Origin: an uncultured Lachnospiraceae bacterium
GTDB lineage: Bacteria > Bacillota > Clostridia > Lachnospirales > Lachnospiraceae
DNA: 64,000 nucleotides
NCBI GenBank assembly: GCA_910576815.1
Contig: CAJTKA010000016.1
Span: 1 to 64,000, forward strand
Direction: 5' to 3'
The notes beneath the pieces are model-generated. The model was not told the DNA's origin. It made no database searches and saw nothing but the letters and a program-made list of their open reading frames with translations. The translations under genes were made by a program, and so were the position numbers. Numbering within the stretch: the first letter of the stretch is position 1; each line of letters opens with the position of its first letter. Below are positions 16,180 to 23,785 of this stretch, one piece after another.

Positions 16180-16578
16180 TTACAAGGCTTTTTCCGCTCC
16201 TAAATGCGTAGAATCATGGTATCTTTTCCGCTGGCGTTCTGCCTCTTTCCTCCGGCGCACCCTGGCGGCACAATCCTTACAGTATTTCGCCCGGTTGGAG
16301 CCGGGCAGGAAAAGAGCGCCGCACTCGCTGCACCGCCTGCTTTCCAGCCGGTGGTAAAGGGCCGTTTCCAGCTGGTGGTCTAAAGGCAGCACCGCCGCAC
16401 GGAACCAGCGGCAGAGCAGGGAGTGGGAAATGCTCTGGACACAGACGCACCCGTCCCCCTCGTCAAGCACCATACACTGGCCGTTGTCATAGTTGCAGCA
16501 CTCACGCACCAGCCGCCTCGCCCTGCGGTACTGCCGGTAGTCCATGGCCGGGATTCGCTCATGCCGCCTGTTTCCCAT
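16180..16578 (-). CDS. Cysteine-rich VLP-domain protein
   Basis: 132 residues, or 121 if the ATG at 16545 is used. The sequence ECCNYDNGQCMVLDEGDGCV and the later CSECGALFLPGSNRAKYC plus CKDCAARVRRRK give two likely zinc-binding modules. It is a regular passenger of Tn4451-type elements, located between relaxase and replication genes. Function is unknown. The start overlaps the small frame at 16559-16729. Confidence 0.78.
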   Translation of the reverse strand: MGNRRHERIPAMDYRQYRRARRLVRECCNYDNGQCMVLDEGDGCVCVQSISHSLLCRWFRAAVLPLDHQLETALYHRLESRRCSECGALFLPGSNRAKYCKDCAARVRRRKEAERQRKRYHDSTHLGAEKAL

Positions 16579-16729
16579 ATCTCACCTTGCATCGGCATAA
16601 AGGCGGCTGCCCCTCCCTGAAAAGGAAAACCGGCTCCGGCACTTTCGCCCCCGCAGGCGCTGGCGGCGTGGGCGGCACGGGTATCTTTACGGTGATAGTG
16701 ATTGTCATGGTGATAAACTGCTGTGTCAT
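16559..16729 (-). CDS. 56-residue hypothetical protein between relaxase and VLP genes
   Basis: An open frame of 56 codons (MTQQFITMTITITVKIPVPP, then a proline-rich stretch and RCKVRYGKQAA). It overlaps the relaxase stop by 4 bases and the VLP gene start by 20 bases, so tight coupling supports translation. The proline-rich, Thr/Ile-rich composition gives no hint of function. Confidence 0.5.
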   Translation of the reverse strand: MTQQFITMTITITVKIPVPPTPPAPAGAKVPEPVFLFREGQPPLCRCKVRYGKQAA

Positions 16730-18153
16730 AATTCTTGTTCCTCCTTCTTTCTGGCCGGTTCATTTTCCGTCCTGGCCAACTGCTCCGCTGTCTTTTTCAG
16801 GTTCTCCACCGCCTTGATGTCCTCCCGCATGGATTTCATTTTCTGGTACTGTACCGATTTCTCCGCTTTCAGGCGGTCGGCCTCGGCCTGCCATTTCTTC
16901 GGGGTGATTTCTCCGCCGGTGGTTTTCAGTTTTTCCAGATACCGGACGGCGGCCTCATATAATGCCAGTTCCGCACTGTGCTTCTGCTCAAACTGCTCCT
17001 TTTTCTTTCCCGGCTTCATCTTGTCAAGCTGGCGGCGGGTTCCTTTGTTCCTCTCGTATTTCTCCCACATGGAGAGATGTTCGTCCAGCACTTTAATACG
17101 CCGCTCGGCGGTGACAATCTTCCCACGAAGGGAATAGTAATCTTTGTTCATGGCGGCCACTTTTTCATAAAGCTGCTCCATGGAAGTAATGTTGTTGCCG
17201 TTCAGGAAATTGAACAGGGCAGCGCTTTCTTTCAGGTTCCTTATCTTCCCATACCAGGAGCCGTGTTTCCCTGTTGACAACTGTGCCTCGTAAAGCTGCG
17301 CCATGATACTGTCTTTTCCTTCCGTTTTTCCCGCCTGCTCCTTTGTCCAGTTATAGAGCCGGGTAATCCGTGCTTTAATCTCCTTCAGCAGCTTATTGTC
17401 GGCAGCAATCTGGCGGTTGACATTTCCCTTCTCCGTGGCAATGCCTTTCCGCTCCATCTGGCTGGCGGCAACTCCTAAATGAATGGAAGGTATCTTGTCA
17501 ATGCCCTGACGCTCGTAGGAGCGGTGGTCAATCCGTTCCGGCCTTCCCACCGCCTCCAACGCTTTGTTGGCGTAGGTAGCCCAGGCAGCCCTCCACTTTT
17601 CTACATTTCCTTTATCATTCCAGTCAGTGGTGTCCTCCCGGTGGTTCTTCCAACCGCCTTTGCCATTGGGGATTCGCTGGCCGTTTTCGTCCAGTTCATA
17701 TACTTTCCTGCATTTCGCTCCCCATTGTCCGTTCTCTTTAAGCGGTCTGATAGTGAGCATGACATGGAAATGGGGATTGCCGTCTTTCTTGTCATGGATA
17801 GAGAAATCCGCACACATACCGGCGGCGACAAAGGTATCGCTGATGAAGGAGCGGGCAAGCTGTAATTGTTCCTCCCGGTTCAGTTCTACTGGCAGGGAAA
17901 TTTCTATCTCACGGGCAAGCTGTGCGTCACGGGTCTTTTCAACCATCTCCACACTGTTCCAGAGAGTGCTGCGGTCTTGAAATTCCGGCGGGGCATGGGG
18001 CGGCAGGATAATCTCGGAATGGACAACGCCCCTCTTTCTGGTGTAATCATGGGTAAGCCCGTCCCATTCGTTGGTCATTTTGGTTCCGCTCCGGTAAGCG
18101 GCAGCGCCTACGGCAGACTTGGCCTTGCTACGCTTGATAATCTGGACGGGCAT
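16726..18153 (-). CDS. MobA/MobL (MobQ) relaxase
   Basis: 475 residues from the ATG at 18153. The nicking tyrosine region is SKAKSAVGAAAYRSGTKM and the metal-binding three-histidine motif is FSIHDKKDGNPHFHVML. Long coiled-coil-rich C-terminal part. Homologues usually begin MAIxH; here the matching codon is ATA at 18168-18166, placed 9 bases after GGAGG, whereas the ATG at 18153 has no ribosome binding site at the right distance. Either ATA is used or expression is lowered. The oriT-like sequence lies about 160 bases upstream. The relaxase would nick oriT for mobilization by a helper conjugation system. Confidence 0.88.
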   Translation of the reverse strand: MPVQIIKRSKAKSAVGAAAYRSGTKMTNEWDGLTHDYTRKRGVVHSEIILPPHAPPEFQDRSTLWNSVEMVEKTRDAQLAREIEISLPVELNREEQLQLARSFISDTFVAAGMCADFSIHDKKDGNPHFHVMLTIRPLKENGQWGAKCRKVYELDENGQRIPNGKGGWKNHREDTTDWNDKGNVEKWRAAWATYANKALEAVGRPERIDHRSYERQGIDKIPSIHLGVAASQMERKGIATEKGNVNRQIAADNKLLKEIKARITRLYNWTKEQAGKTEGKDSIMAQLYEAQLSTGKHGSWYGKIRNLKESAALFNFLNGNNITSMEQLYEKVAAMNKDYYSLRGKIVTAERRIKVLDEHLSMWEKYERNKGTRRQLDKMKPGKKKEQFEQKHSAELALYEAAVRYLEKLKTTGGEITPKKWQAEADRLKAEKSVQYQKMKSMREDIKAVENLKKTAEQLARTENEPARKKEEQEL

Positions 18154-18313
18154 ATGGAAGATGGCTATGGCGGTTCGCCTCCTTTCGGGTGGGATATATC
18201 GGCTTCGCTGAAAAGGGCAGACGCAGAGCGGGTGTCCTTTCCGGCGGAACATACAAGGGGTTTGGGGAGTGTAGCTCCCCATTGCGTCCAGAGGACGCCA
18301 CGCCCCCGGCAGG

Positions 18314-18346
18314 GCGCACACACCGGAACGGTGTATAAGTGCGCCG
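18314..18346 (+). other. oriT of the MobQ/RSF1010 type
   Basis: An inverted repeat ACACCG-GAA-CGGTGT (18320-18334), extended by GCGCAC (18315-18320) against GTGCGC (18339-18344), is followed by ATAAGTGCGCC (18335-18345). TAAGTGCGCC is the nic-site core of RSF1010/R1162 and of many Firmicutes MobQ plasmids, where it lies next to an inverted repeat in the same way. Its position upstream of a MobQ relaxase gene agrees. The exact nick, expected after TAAGTGCG, is inferred. Confidence 0.72.
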
Positions 18347-18354
18347 TTGGATAT

Positions 18355-18642
18355 TTAAGATTGTTGTGTGCCTTGGCTTTCAGGCGCGTTTTTCAGCAAC
18401 CGCATGACTTCCGGCAGGCGGGAAATAGCGGATAAAAATGCTTTGACTTCCTCGCCAGTCATAGCGGTAACGGAAGGGAAGATACTTTCCAGAACCGCCC
18501 CATGCTCAATCAGGCGGCGTGTCCTGGCTTTCCGCTCTGCGTCCGTTTTCCGGTTCAGGAGAATCTTCTGGCGGTTCTCCAACTGGCGGATTTCCGTCTT
18601 TACTTTTTCCTGCTGGTTTTTCAGCTTGTCTATATCTGGCAT
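18355..18642 (-). CDS. DUF3847-family mobilization accessory protein
   Basis: 95 residues. The first half is a predicted coiled coil (KLKNQQEKVKTEIRQLENRQ) and the middle RKARTRRLIEHGAVLESIFP is the DUF3847 signature. Members sit beside MobQ relaxases in clostridial elements and resemble MobC-type accessory proteins, so a role in relaxosome assembly at the neighbouring oriT is likely. GGAGGTGAT precedes the start. Confidence 0.75.
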   Translation of the reverse strand: MPDIDKLKNQQEKVKTEIRQLENRQKILLNRKTDAERKARTRRLIEHGAVLESIFPSVTAMTGEEVKAFLSAISRLPEVMRLLKNAPESQGTQQS

Positions 18643-18719
18643 TTGTAATCACCTCCTTCGGGCGGCAAAAAAGACAACCGTTTCCGGTTGCCCTACTGTG
18701 ATTTGGATTCGATTGTCTG

Positions 18720-19253
18720 TCACCGTTCCTGCGCCGGCGGCTTCTTGTCCAGGTAGAGTTTCCCGGCCATGACTGCGGCATGGTTCCTGATTCTGATTTC
18801 TCCCCGCTTCTCACTGGCTCTGGCGTTTTTGTAGCCCTCATCAGAGAGGAAAAAGCGGTATCGCTCTCCGGGGAATCCCACCGGACTGTCACTGTTCAGA
18901 ATATCCACCGTTACCATATGCCTTGTTTCCGGCAGGAACCGCTCCATGCCTGCCAGGTCATGCCCCAGCAGAACCGGCTCCCCCTTCCCGGCTTTGGCGG
19001 CGGCAAGCCTCTGGCGGATAGAATTATCATATTTTTCGATAAAGGCCGCCCGGTTATCCGCAATAAACTGGCTGCACTCTGGCTCTGTCAGTTTCTCCAG
19101 TTTCCGTATCGTGTTCTCAACAATCACTTTTGACAATAAATCGTCTTTCTTTTCCAGAACCGGCACAATCTCTTTCAGCCCGGCAAGGGTTTCTTCCTTC
19201 GTTGGCGCGGCATACTGGTAGAGCGTTTCCAGTTCGCTTTTGGTAAAATTCAT
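18720..19253 (-). CDS. Transposon-transfer-assisting-type protein
   Basis: 177 residues starting at 19253, just after the sigma-like gene stop. The N-terminal helical part (FTKSELETLYQYAAPTKEET) resembles the TTRAP group found in clostridial conjugative elements. The second half (GHDLAGMERFLPETRHMVTV and VGFPGERYRFFLSDEGYKN) is a separate domain common in these elements but of unknown role. It lies between the sigma-like factor and the DUF3847 gene. Confidence 0.55.
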   Translation of the reverse strand: MNFTKSELETLYQYAAPTKEETLAGLKEIVPVLEKKDDLLSKVIVENTIRKLEKLTEPECSQFIADNRAAFIEKYDNSIRQRLAAAKAGKGEPVLLGHDLAGMERFLPETRHMVTVDILNSDSPVGFPGERYRFFLSDEGYKNARASEKRGEIRIRNHAAVMAGKLYLDKKPPAQER

Positions 19254-19258
19254 TTCCC

Positions 19259-19717
19259 TCATTCCCTCCATTTCTTTTTCTCAAAATAGCCCCGCATTCG
19301 CTTTAATCCACTCTTAACAGTCTGCTGTACCACCGATACGCTCACGCCTTCCTCTGCGGCAATCTCAATCAGTTTTTTGCCAAGTATGTAGCGGGCATGG
19401 ATACGCCTTGCCTGTATTTCTGTCAGATTCCCCATGGCCTTCGCCAGAAGTTCCAGCGTGGCAAGGTAAACCTGCTCTTCCTCACGTTCCACAAGAATTT
19501 CCTCCGGGGATTTGACGGTAAAATCAAAGGCGCAGTTTTCAATCCCGTCCTCACAGTCAAGGGAATAATACGCCTTGTGATACCAGATTTTATGGGTGCG
19601 GTTGTTTTCTTCCCTCCGCATAAGCAGCAGAGCCTCGGCCACCTCGTCCGATACCTCAATAAATGTGTCCGTGACAAAAAGCGGGTAATAATACTTTTTC
19701 AGGTTGATTGTTTTCAT
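19259..19717 (-). CDS. Sigma-70-like helix-turn-helix factor
   Basis: 152 residues. The C-terminal region 4-type helix-turn-helix is AMGNLTEIQARRIHARYILG followed by LIEIAAEEGVSVSVVQQTVK. The N-terminal half lacks a clear region 2, so it may act as a positive regulator of the transfer genes rather than a full sigma factor. Such proteins are standard in Tn4451/Tn1549-type elements. Its stop overlaps the possible early start of the next gene. Confidence 0.75.
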   Translation of the reverse strand: MKTINLKKYYYPLFVTDTFIEVSDEVAEALLLMRREENNRTHKIWYHKAYYSLDCEDGIENCAFDFTVKSPEEILVEREEEQVYLATLELLAKAMGNLTEIQARRIHARYILGKKLIEIAAEEGVSVSVVQQTVKSGLKRMRGYFEKKKWRE

Positions 19718-19842
19718 GGCTAATCTCTCCTAAAATGCGGAGAGGACAGGCAGCGGTTTCCTGCCTGTCCTCCCCGGTAATGTGATAGGGAAAAAGTTCC
19801 CTTCACTGGTTAGCCCGAAAACGGCCAATCGTAGGGTCTGTA

Positions 19843-20238
19843 TCAGAAAAATTTTTTGATTTTCTTCCGTACTGCCTCAATGCTGTCCTGTATGGCAGCT
19901 TTGGAGCAGCGGCAAAGCCCGGCAATCTCGGCATAACTCAAACCCTCCAATGCGTAGAGCAGGAACCGGCGGCGCTGCGCCTCGGTGCAGAGCGCAAGGG
20001 CGGCCTTAATCTCCAGCATGGTCTCCTTCCTGCATACCCACTGTTCCGGTGTCTGATAGTAGCAGGAGCGCCCTTCGGTGAGGACTATGTACTCGTCAAA
20101 CTCCCGGCTGTCCCAGTGCCGCCGCTTCTCATGGGCAAAGTTTTCTTCCTTGTGGTCTGCTCTGTCCAGGTATTCGTATACTTCGACTGTGACCTCCACG
20201 GACAGGGCTTGTCCGTCTATGTTGATGGTGACTTCCAT
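19843..20238 (-). CDS. Small sigma-factor-like regulator
   Basis: 131 residues. C-terminal helix-turn-helix resembling sigma region 4: LALCTEAQRRRFLLYALEGL then SYAEIAGLCRCSKAAIQDSI. The N-terminal half contains EFDEYIVLTEGRSCYYQTPE, seen in element-borne sigma-like proteins. Located first in the transfer-side gene block, downstream of the attenuator-like leader at 20337-20605. GGAGG precedes the start (20250-20246 region). Confidence 0.75.
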   Translation of the reverse strand: MEVTINIDGQALSVEVTVEVYEYLDRADHKEENFAHEKRRHWDSREFDEYIVLTEGRSCYYQTPEQWVCRKETMLEIKAALALCTEAQRRRFLLYALEGLSYAEIAGLCRCSKAAIQDSIEAVRKKIKKFF

Positions 20239-20336
20239 CCGACTTTCCTCCGTTCAGATTTTTTGCAAAGGTTTCTGAACGGAGTAGGGCGGGGAGCGGC
20301 AGCCTGGACGGGCTGGCATTTGCTTTACCCATAGGC

Positions 20337-20373
20337 ATATAAAAACACCCGGCTGTGTAATGCAATCGGGTGT
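20337..20373 (-). terminator. Attenuator-like terminator in the leader of the transfer genes
   Basis: Minus strand ACACCCG (20373-20367) pairs with CGGGTGT (20351-20345), then TTTTTAT. It is followed by ATGCCTATGGGTAAAGC, a short open frame of the kind seen in leader regions of element-borne genes, before the sigma-like gene at 20238. Confidence 0.55.
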
Positions 20374-20444
20374 AATGGAACTGTGAACAGTATTTAATTG
20401 GCTTGACAGTGCATACTTATGGGTAAAATATCCCCCAGCCAAGA

Positions 20445-20504
20445 TCAGGCTTTTTTTGATGTGTCAATGACCGTCGGATTTTGTCGATACGGTATGTGCT
20501 TCAT
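20445..20504 (-). CDS. 19-residue leader peptide
   Basis: MKHIPYRQNPTVIDTSKKA, preceded by AAAGGAGG at an ideal distance from the ATG at 20504. The ribosome binding site lies in the loop of a perfect 7-bp hairpin (20505-20527). Too short for a stable protein; a regulatory leader peptide is the likeliest role. It is not followed by another start nearby, and the attenuator at 20337 comes next. Confidence 0.45.
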   Translation of the reverse strand: MKHIPYRQNPTVIDTSKKA

Positions 20505-20527
20505 GGCGGCTACCTCCTTTAGCCGCC
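20505..20527 (-). promoter_or_regulatory. Hairpin displaying the leader-peptide ribosome binding site in its loop
   Basis: Minus strand GGCGGCT (20527-20521) pairs with AGCCGCC (20511-20505); the loop AAAGGAGGT is the Shine-Dalgarno sequence. The 3' arm ends directly at the ATG. The same AGCCGCC/GGCGGCT sequences make the stem of the terminator at 20561-20605, so the arms of the two hairpins can exchange partners. Confidence 0.55.
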
Positions 20528-20560
20528 GCTTTTAACAGTGAAACCGCGTCATTCCTTGAG

Positions 20561-20605
20561 AAGATAAAAAAGAAACGGCGGCTTTGATCTCTCAAAAGCC
20601 GCCGT
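20561..20605 (-). terminator. Strong terminator upstream of the leader peptide
   Basis: Minus strand ACGGCGGCTTT (20605-20595) pairs perfectly with AAAGCCGCCGT (20585-20575), followed by TTCTTTTTTATC. It separates the cargo module (metallophosphoesterase end at 20708) from the transfer leader. A second hairpin without a T run (20639-20646 with 20659-20666) lies just before it. Confidence 0.75.
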
Positions 20606-20707
20606 GTATGAATAGGCGTGTGAAAATACCTCTGCTGTACGACGGCTTTTTTTCTTTTGCCGTCGTGCGGCAGATCACTTTATCATTCAGTTTTCTATAA
20701 GCTGTTC

Positions 20708-21579
20708 TTACAAATCCGTGTTAAGAAGTTCAATTACAATGACTTCCGGGCGGTTATTAAAACGGATAGGAATAATGCTGTTACCCAATCCCCGGCTAAC
20801 AATCATATTTGTACTGCCGTTTGTAAACAGCCCTGCGTCATACTTTGGAAATATCCCTTGATTGGGGCAATCAGCCCGCCGATAAATGGCAGACGGAATT
20901 GACCGCCGTGTGCGTGTCCGCTTAGAACCAAATCAATATTGCAATGTGCATAGCTCTCAAATAGTTCTGGTCGGTGTGAAAGTAGAATAGTGTAGCTGCT
21001 TTCATCATCAACAAGGCTATTCAGCTTTGTGCTAACCATAGCCGGTGCTTCCCCGAACATATCACCTTTCAATGTGAAATTAGGGTCAGAAAGCCCGATA
21101 AGCGTTATCGTTTCTTTTTCATGTTTTAATTGTATTGCTTCATCTTCAAGCACGATTACGCCAATCGCTTCAAGCCCCGTTTTGAGTTCGTCATACTGTG
21201 ACAGGCTTGCTTCGTGGTTCCCTGTCACATAGTAGACGGGCGCAATATTAACCGCCACTTTTGCGAAATCAAGAGCCACGTCAATATCTGTATGTCCTGC
21301 GTCCACGAAATCCCCGGTTATTACAATAATGTCCGACTTGCTTTCTGATAGCAATTCCAGCAGCTTTTTATTGTCTTTCCCAAATTCTGCGTTGTGTAAA
21401 TCTGATACCTGTGCTATCCGAAACCCGGAAAATACGGTGGGAATACGGCTGCTTGAAATTTTTATGTTACTCACTGTCAACGCCGTATTTCCCCATATCG
21501 TCCAAATGAGTAGGGCAAAAATTATAGCACTTAGCATACAGAGTATTATCTTTGTTTTTTTAGTGAGCCATTTCTTCAT
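20708..21579 (-). pseudogene. Membrane-anchored metallophosphoesterase (YkuE-like) with a one-base frameshift
   Basis: From 21579: membrane anchor (IILCMLSAIIFALLIWTIWG), then metal-binding motifs QVSDLHNAEFG, ITGDFVDAGHTD, YVTGNHEASL and LSGHAHGGQFRLP of the calcineurin-like family. After GGLIAP near 20865 the frame shifts: the open frame ends within 22 codons, whereas the +1 frame continues QGIFPKYDAGLFTNGSTNM and SRGLGNSIIPIRFNNRPEVI to a stop at 20708. Restoring one A in the CCCCAATCAAGG stretch would give the usual ending. Either a real inactivating deletion or a sequencing error. All metal ligands lie upstream of the shift except the last substrate loop. It ends the Bce cargo module. 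Confidence 0.8.
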
Positions 21580-21625
21580 TTTCCCGCTCCATTTATTCGT
21601 TGAGGGATTGCCCTGTCAAATTTTA

Positions 21626-21757
21626 TTATTTTTTTCGTTTTCTGATAATGTGAATGACAATGACCGCAACTACAATTAACGCAATCCCTCCAAATAAAGG
21701 AATCCATGTGTCAGTAACACTTTGCCAAACAGCACTCCAATTTACATTTTCCGGCAT
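21626..21757 (-). CDS. 43-residue membrane microprotein between bceB and the metallophosphoesterase
   Basis: MPENVNWSAVWQSVTDTWIP, then a single hydrophobic segment LFGGIALIVVAVIVIHII and a basic end RKRKK. TTGGAGG stands 8 bases before the ATG and the start is 4 bases after the bceB stop, which argues strongly for translation. One-helix topology with the basic end inside. I do not recognise it. Its place suggests a partner of the BceAB transporter or of the phosphoesterase. Confidence 0.65.
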   Translation of the reverse strand: MPENVNWSAVWQSVTDTWIPLFGGIALIVVAVIVIHIIRKRKK

Positions 21758-21760
21758 AAC

Positions 21761-23785
21761 TTAAACCTCCAATTCTTCAATTTGTTTTTCCATAACCATA
21801 TGTTTACATGACAGGTAAGTGGCAATGAAATATCCACCATACACAATCAAGAACATCAAAACAGTAACACCAATATTTGTAGATATGTGCATATTTAGAA
21901 ATTCTTCTACAATCGCTGTGATTTTTCCAATTCCAAAGGCTGAAAACATTCCTGCAAGCAAAAGCGGCACAACAAAGAATATCGCTATCTGCTTGAATAA
22001 AGCTCCGAAAAGTAACCGGCTATCCGTCCCCAGCTTTTGTAATAATCCGTATCGGTAAACATTATCTGCGGTTTCTGTCAACTGTTTTAGGGACAGCAGC
22101 GCGGCGCATATCAGCAGAAACACCAGCCCGATATAGCAGCATAAGAATACCAGCAACGCGCAGGAGCCGTAATACATACTGCTCAACATGATTTTTTCAG
22201 TATACCGATACCCCTCTGTTTCCCATTCCAGCCCAATCGGTATCATTTTCTGCAATATTTCATCTGTATTTATACCGGGTTTATACTGTACTAACAAAAT
22301 ATTTATATCTTTCGTTAAAGACGCAACGGCATGATCGGGAACAATAAAGGTTCCCCTGTCGTTATTACCTACCGAAGTCATCAAAACAGTTTCACCTAGC
22401 GGCTTCTTCCCACCCGGCTGTAAAATCGTCCCATTCAAGTCAATTTCCGTACAGGACTGCAAAAATGAATCAATATATTGCAAAGTGCCTTTGTAATTAC
22501 AGTTTAAGAGAAATTCATTATCAGCAAGATTTATGGGGGCTTTACCCTGTGCCGCTAATGCACGGTTAAAATCTGAAATGGAAACTACCGAAACACCCAC
22601 TTCGGGAATGTCACTGTCAATGTGCCATAAGTTTAAGTCCTGTCCCTCAAACAAATCCCCATAGGTTATTTCTGCTTCATAAAGGCTGATCTGCGCTATG
22701 CTGTCTGCATAGATACCCATATCCACGTCCCTTGATTTCAGATATACCGCAATGTCCGTTTCTCCCGCCACATCAATATCCGCAACAACATTCAGATCAT
22801 AAGGAAGCGAAGCCTTAGACGTTTCATTCATGGTTAAAGCAGAACTTATCCCCACGGATATGCCACAAATAGATATGGTGAGCAAAGCGCATACTACGCT
22901 CATAGTCATAAAATCCGTCTGCACTTTACTTCCGATCTGTCGGCTTAAAAAGGTATTCAGCCCTTTCAGATAAATTTTCCTGTTTGCCTGTATCGCTGTA
23001 AGCAATACTGCCGATACAGAAAAGAAGAAAAGTGCTGTCCCTGCTGCTAATAAAACTACTGCAATCTGAAACCATGAATTTTCGCGGCTGGGAAGTATAC
23101 CATAGTGCTGAATAATCACGCCGGAAGAAACAATACAAAGGATAGAAAGCGCAGCTAAAGAAATTTGCGCGGCTTTGTTCCTTAGTGCCATGACTTCATT
23201 CTTCCTGCTGGCGGTCAACAGGTCGATCAACTTGACCGAAGAAACCGTGCGCACATTGAAAATCATGACAATCAGAAAAATCAATACAAAACAGCCGATT
23301 GTCTTTTTCAGCGCACTCATGGAAAAAACAATCTGAAACTTACTCATATCTATTGCAAACAGGCGTAAAGAAAATATGGAAAGTCCCTGTGACAAAAGCA
23401 GCCCTAATATAAGCCCAAACACAAGTGACAGAATACCCACGCATAAGGTTTCCCCGGCAAAAATCCTTGATATTTTCCCTTTTTCCATTCCTAACAATGT
23501 ATAAATCCCTAATTCCTTTTTCCTGCGTTTTAAGAGGAACTGATTTGCATACAGGATAAGAAATGCAAGCACAACAGCCACTACAACAGATAATGCAGAA
23601 AGCAATATCCCTAACTGGTTAGAAAGTAATTGCTTTGTTGCGTCAAGATCATTTAATGCTGGCTGGGTCTGAATGGAATTGAAAGCGTAAAACATACTTA
23701 CCGAAACCGTAAGCGTCAAGAAATAAATCATATAGTCCTGTATGTTTTTACGCACATTGCGAATAATCAATTTACCCTCTGTCAT
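21761..23785 (-). CDS. BceB-type ABC permease (bacitracin/antimicrobial peptide resistance)
   Basis: 674 residues from the ATG at 23785, where GGGAGGTG is well spaced; the frame opens nine bases earlier without one. Ten predicted membrane segments in the BceB arrangement: one N-terminal helix, a three-helix FtsX block with KRRKKELGIYTLLGMEKGKI, then a large extracellular domain of about 200 residues (roughly 320-530), and a final block. The extracellular domain is the hallmark of Bce permeases that free lipid carriers from peptide antibiotics and signal to a BceS kinase. It overlaps the ATPase gene by 14 bases. Confidence 0.9.
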   Translation of the reverse strand: MTEGKLIIRNVRKNIQDYMIYFLTLTVSVSMFYAFNSIQTQPALNDLDATKQLLSNQLGILLSALSVVVAVVLAFLILYANQFLLKRRKKELGIYTLLGMEKGKISRIFAGETLCVGILSLVFGLILGLLLSQGLSIFSLRLFAIDMSKFQIVFSMSALKKTIGCFVLIFLIVMIFNVRTVSSVKLIDLLTASRKNEVMALRNKAAQISLAALSILCIVSSGVIIQHYGILPSRENSWFQIAVVLLAAGTALFFFSVSAVLLTAIQANRKIYLKGLNTFLSRQIGSKVQTDFMTMSVVCALLTISICGISVGISSALTMNETSKASLPYDLNVVADIDVAGETDIAVYLKSRDVDMGIYADSIAQISLYEAEITYGDLFEGQDLNLWHIDSDIPEVGVSVVSISDFNRALAAQGKAPINLADNEFLLNCNYKGTLQYIDSFLQSCTEIDLNGTILQPGGKKPLGETVLMTSVGNNDRGTFIVPDHAVASLTKDINILLVQYKPGINTDEILQKMIPIGLEWETEGYRYTEKIMLSSMYYGSCALLVFLCCYIGLVFLLICAALLSLKQLTETADNVYRYGLLQKLGTDSRLLFGALFKQIAIFFVVPLLLAGMFSAFGIGKITAIVEEFLNMHISTNIGVTVLMFLIVYGGYFIATYLSCKHMVMEKQIEELEV

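Noticed and set aside
20129..20365. A 78-codon minus-strand frame overlapping the leader of the sigma-like gene
   Set aside because: It runs through the attenuator hairpin and the sigma-like gene start in another frame; only its first codons after ATGCCTATGGG might be a leader peptide.
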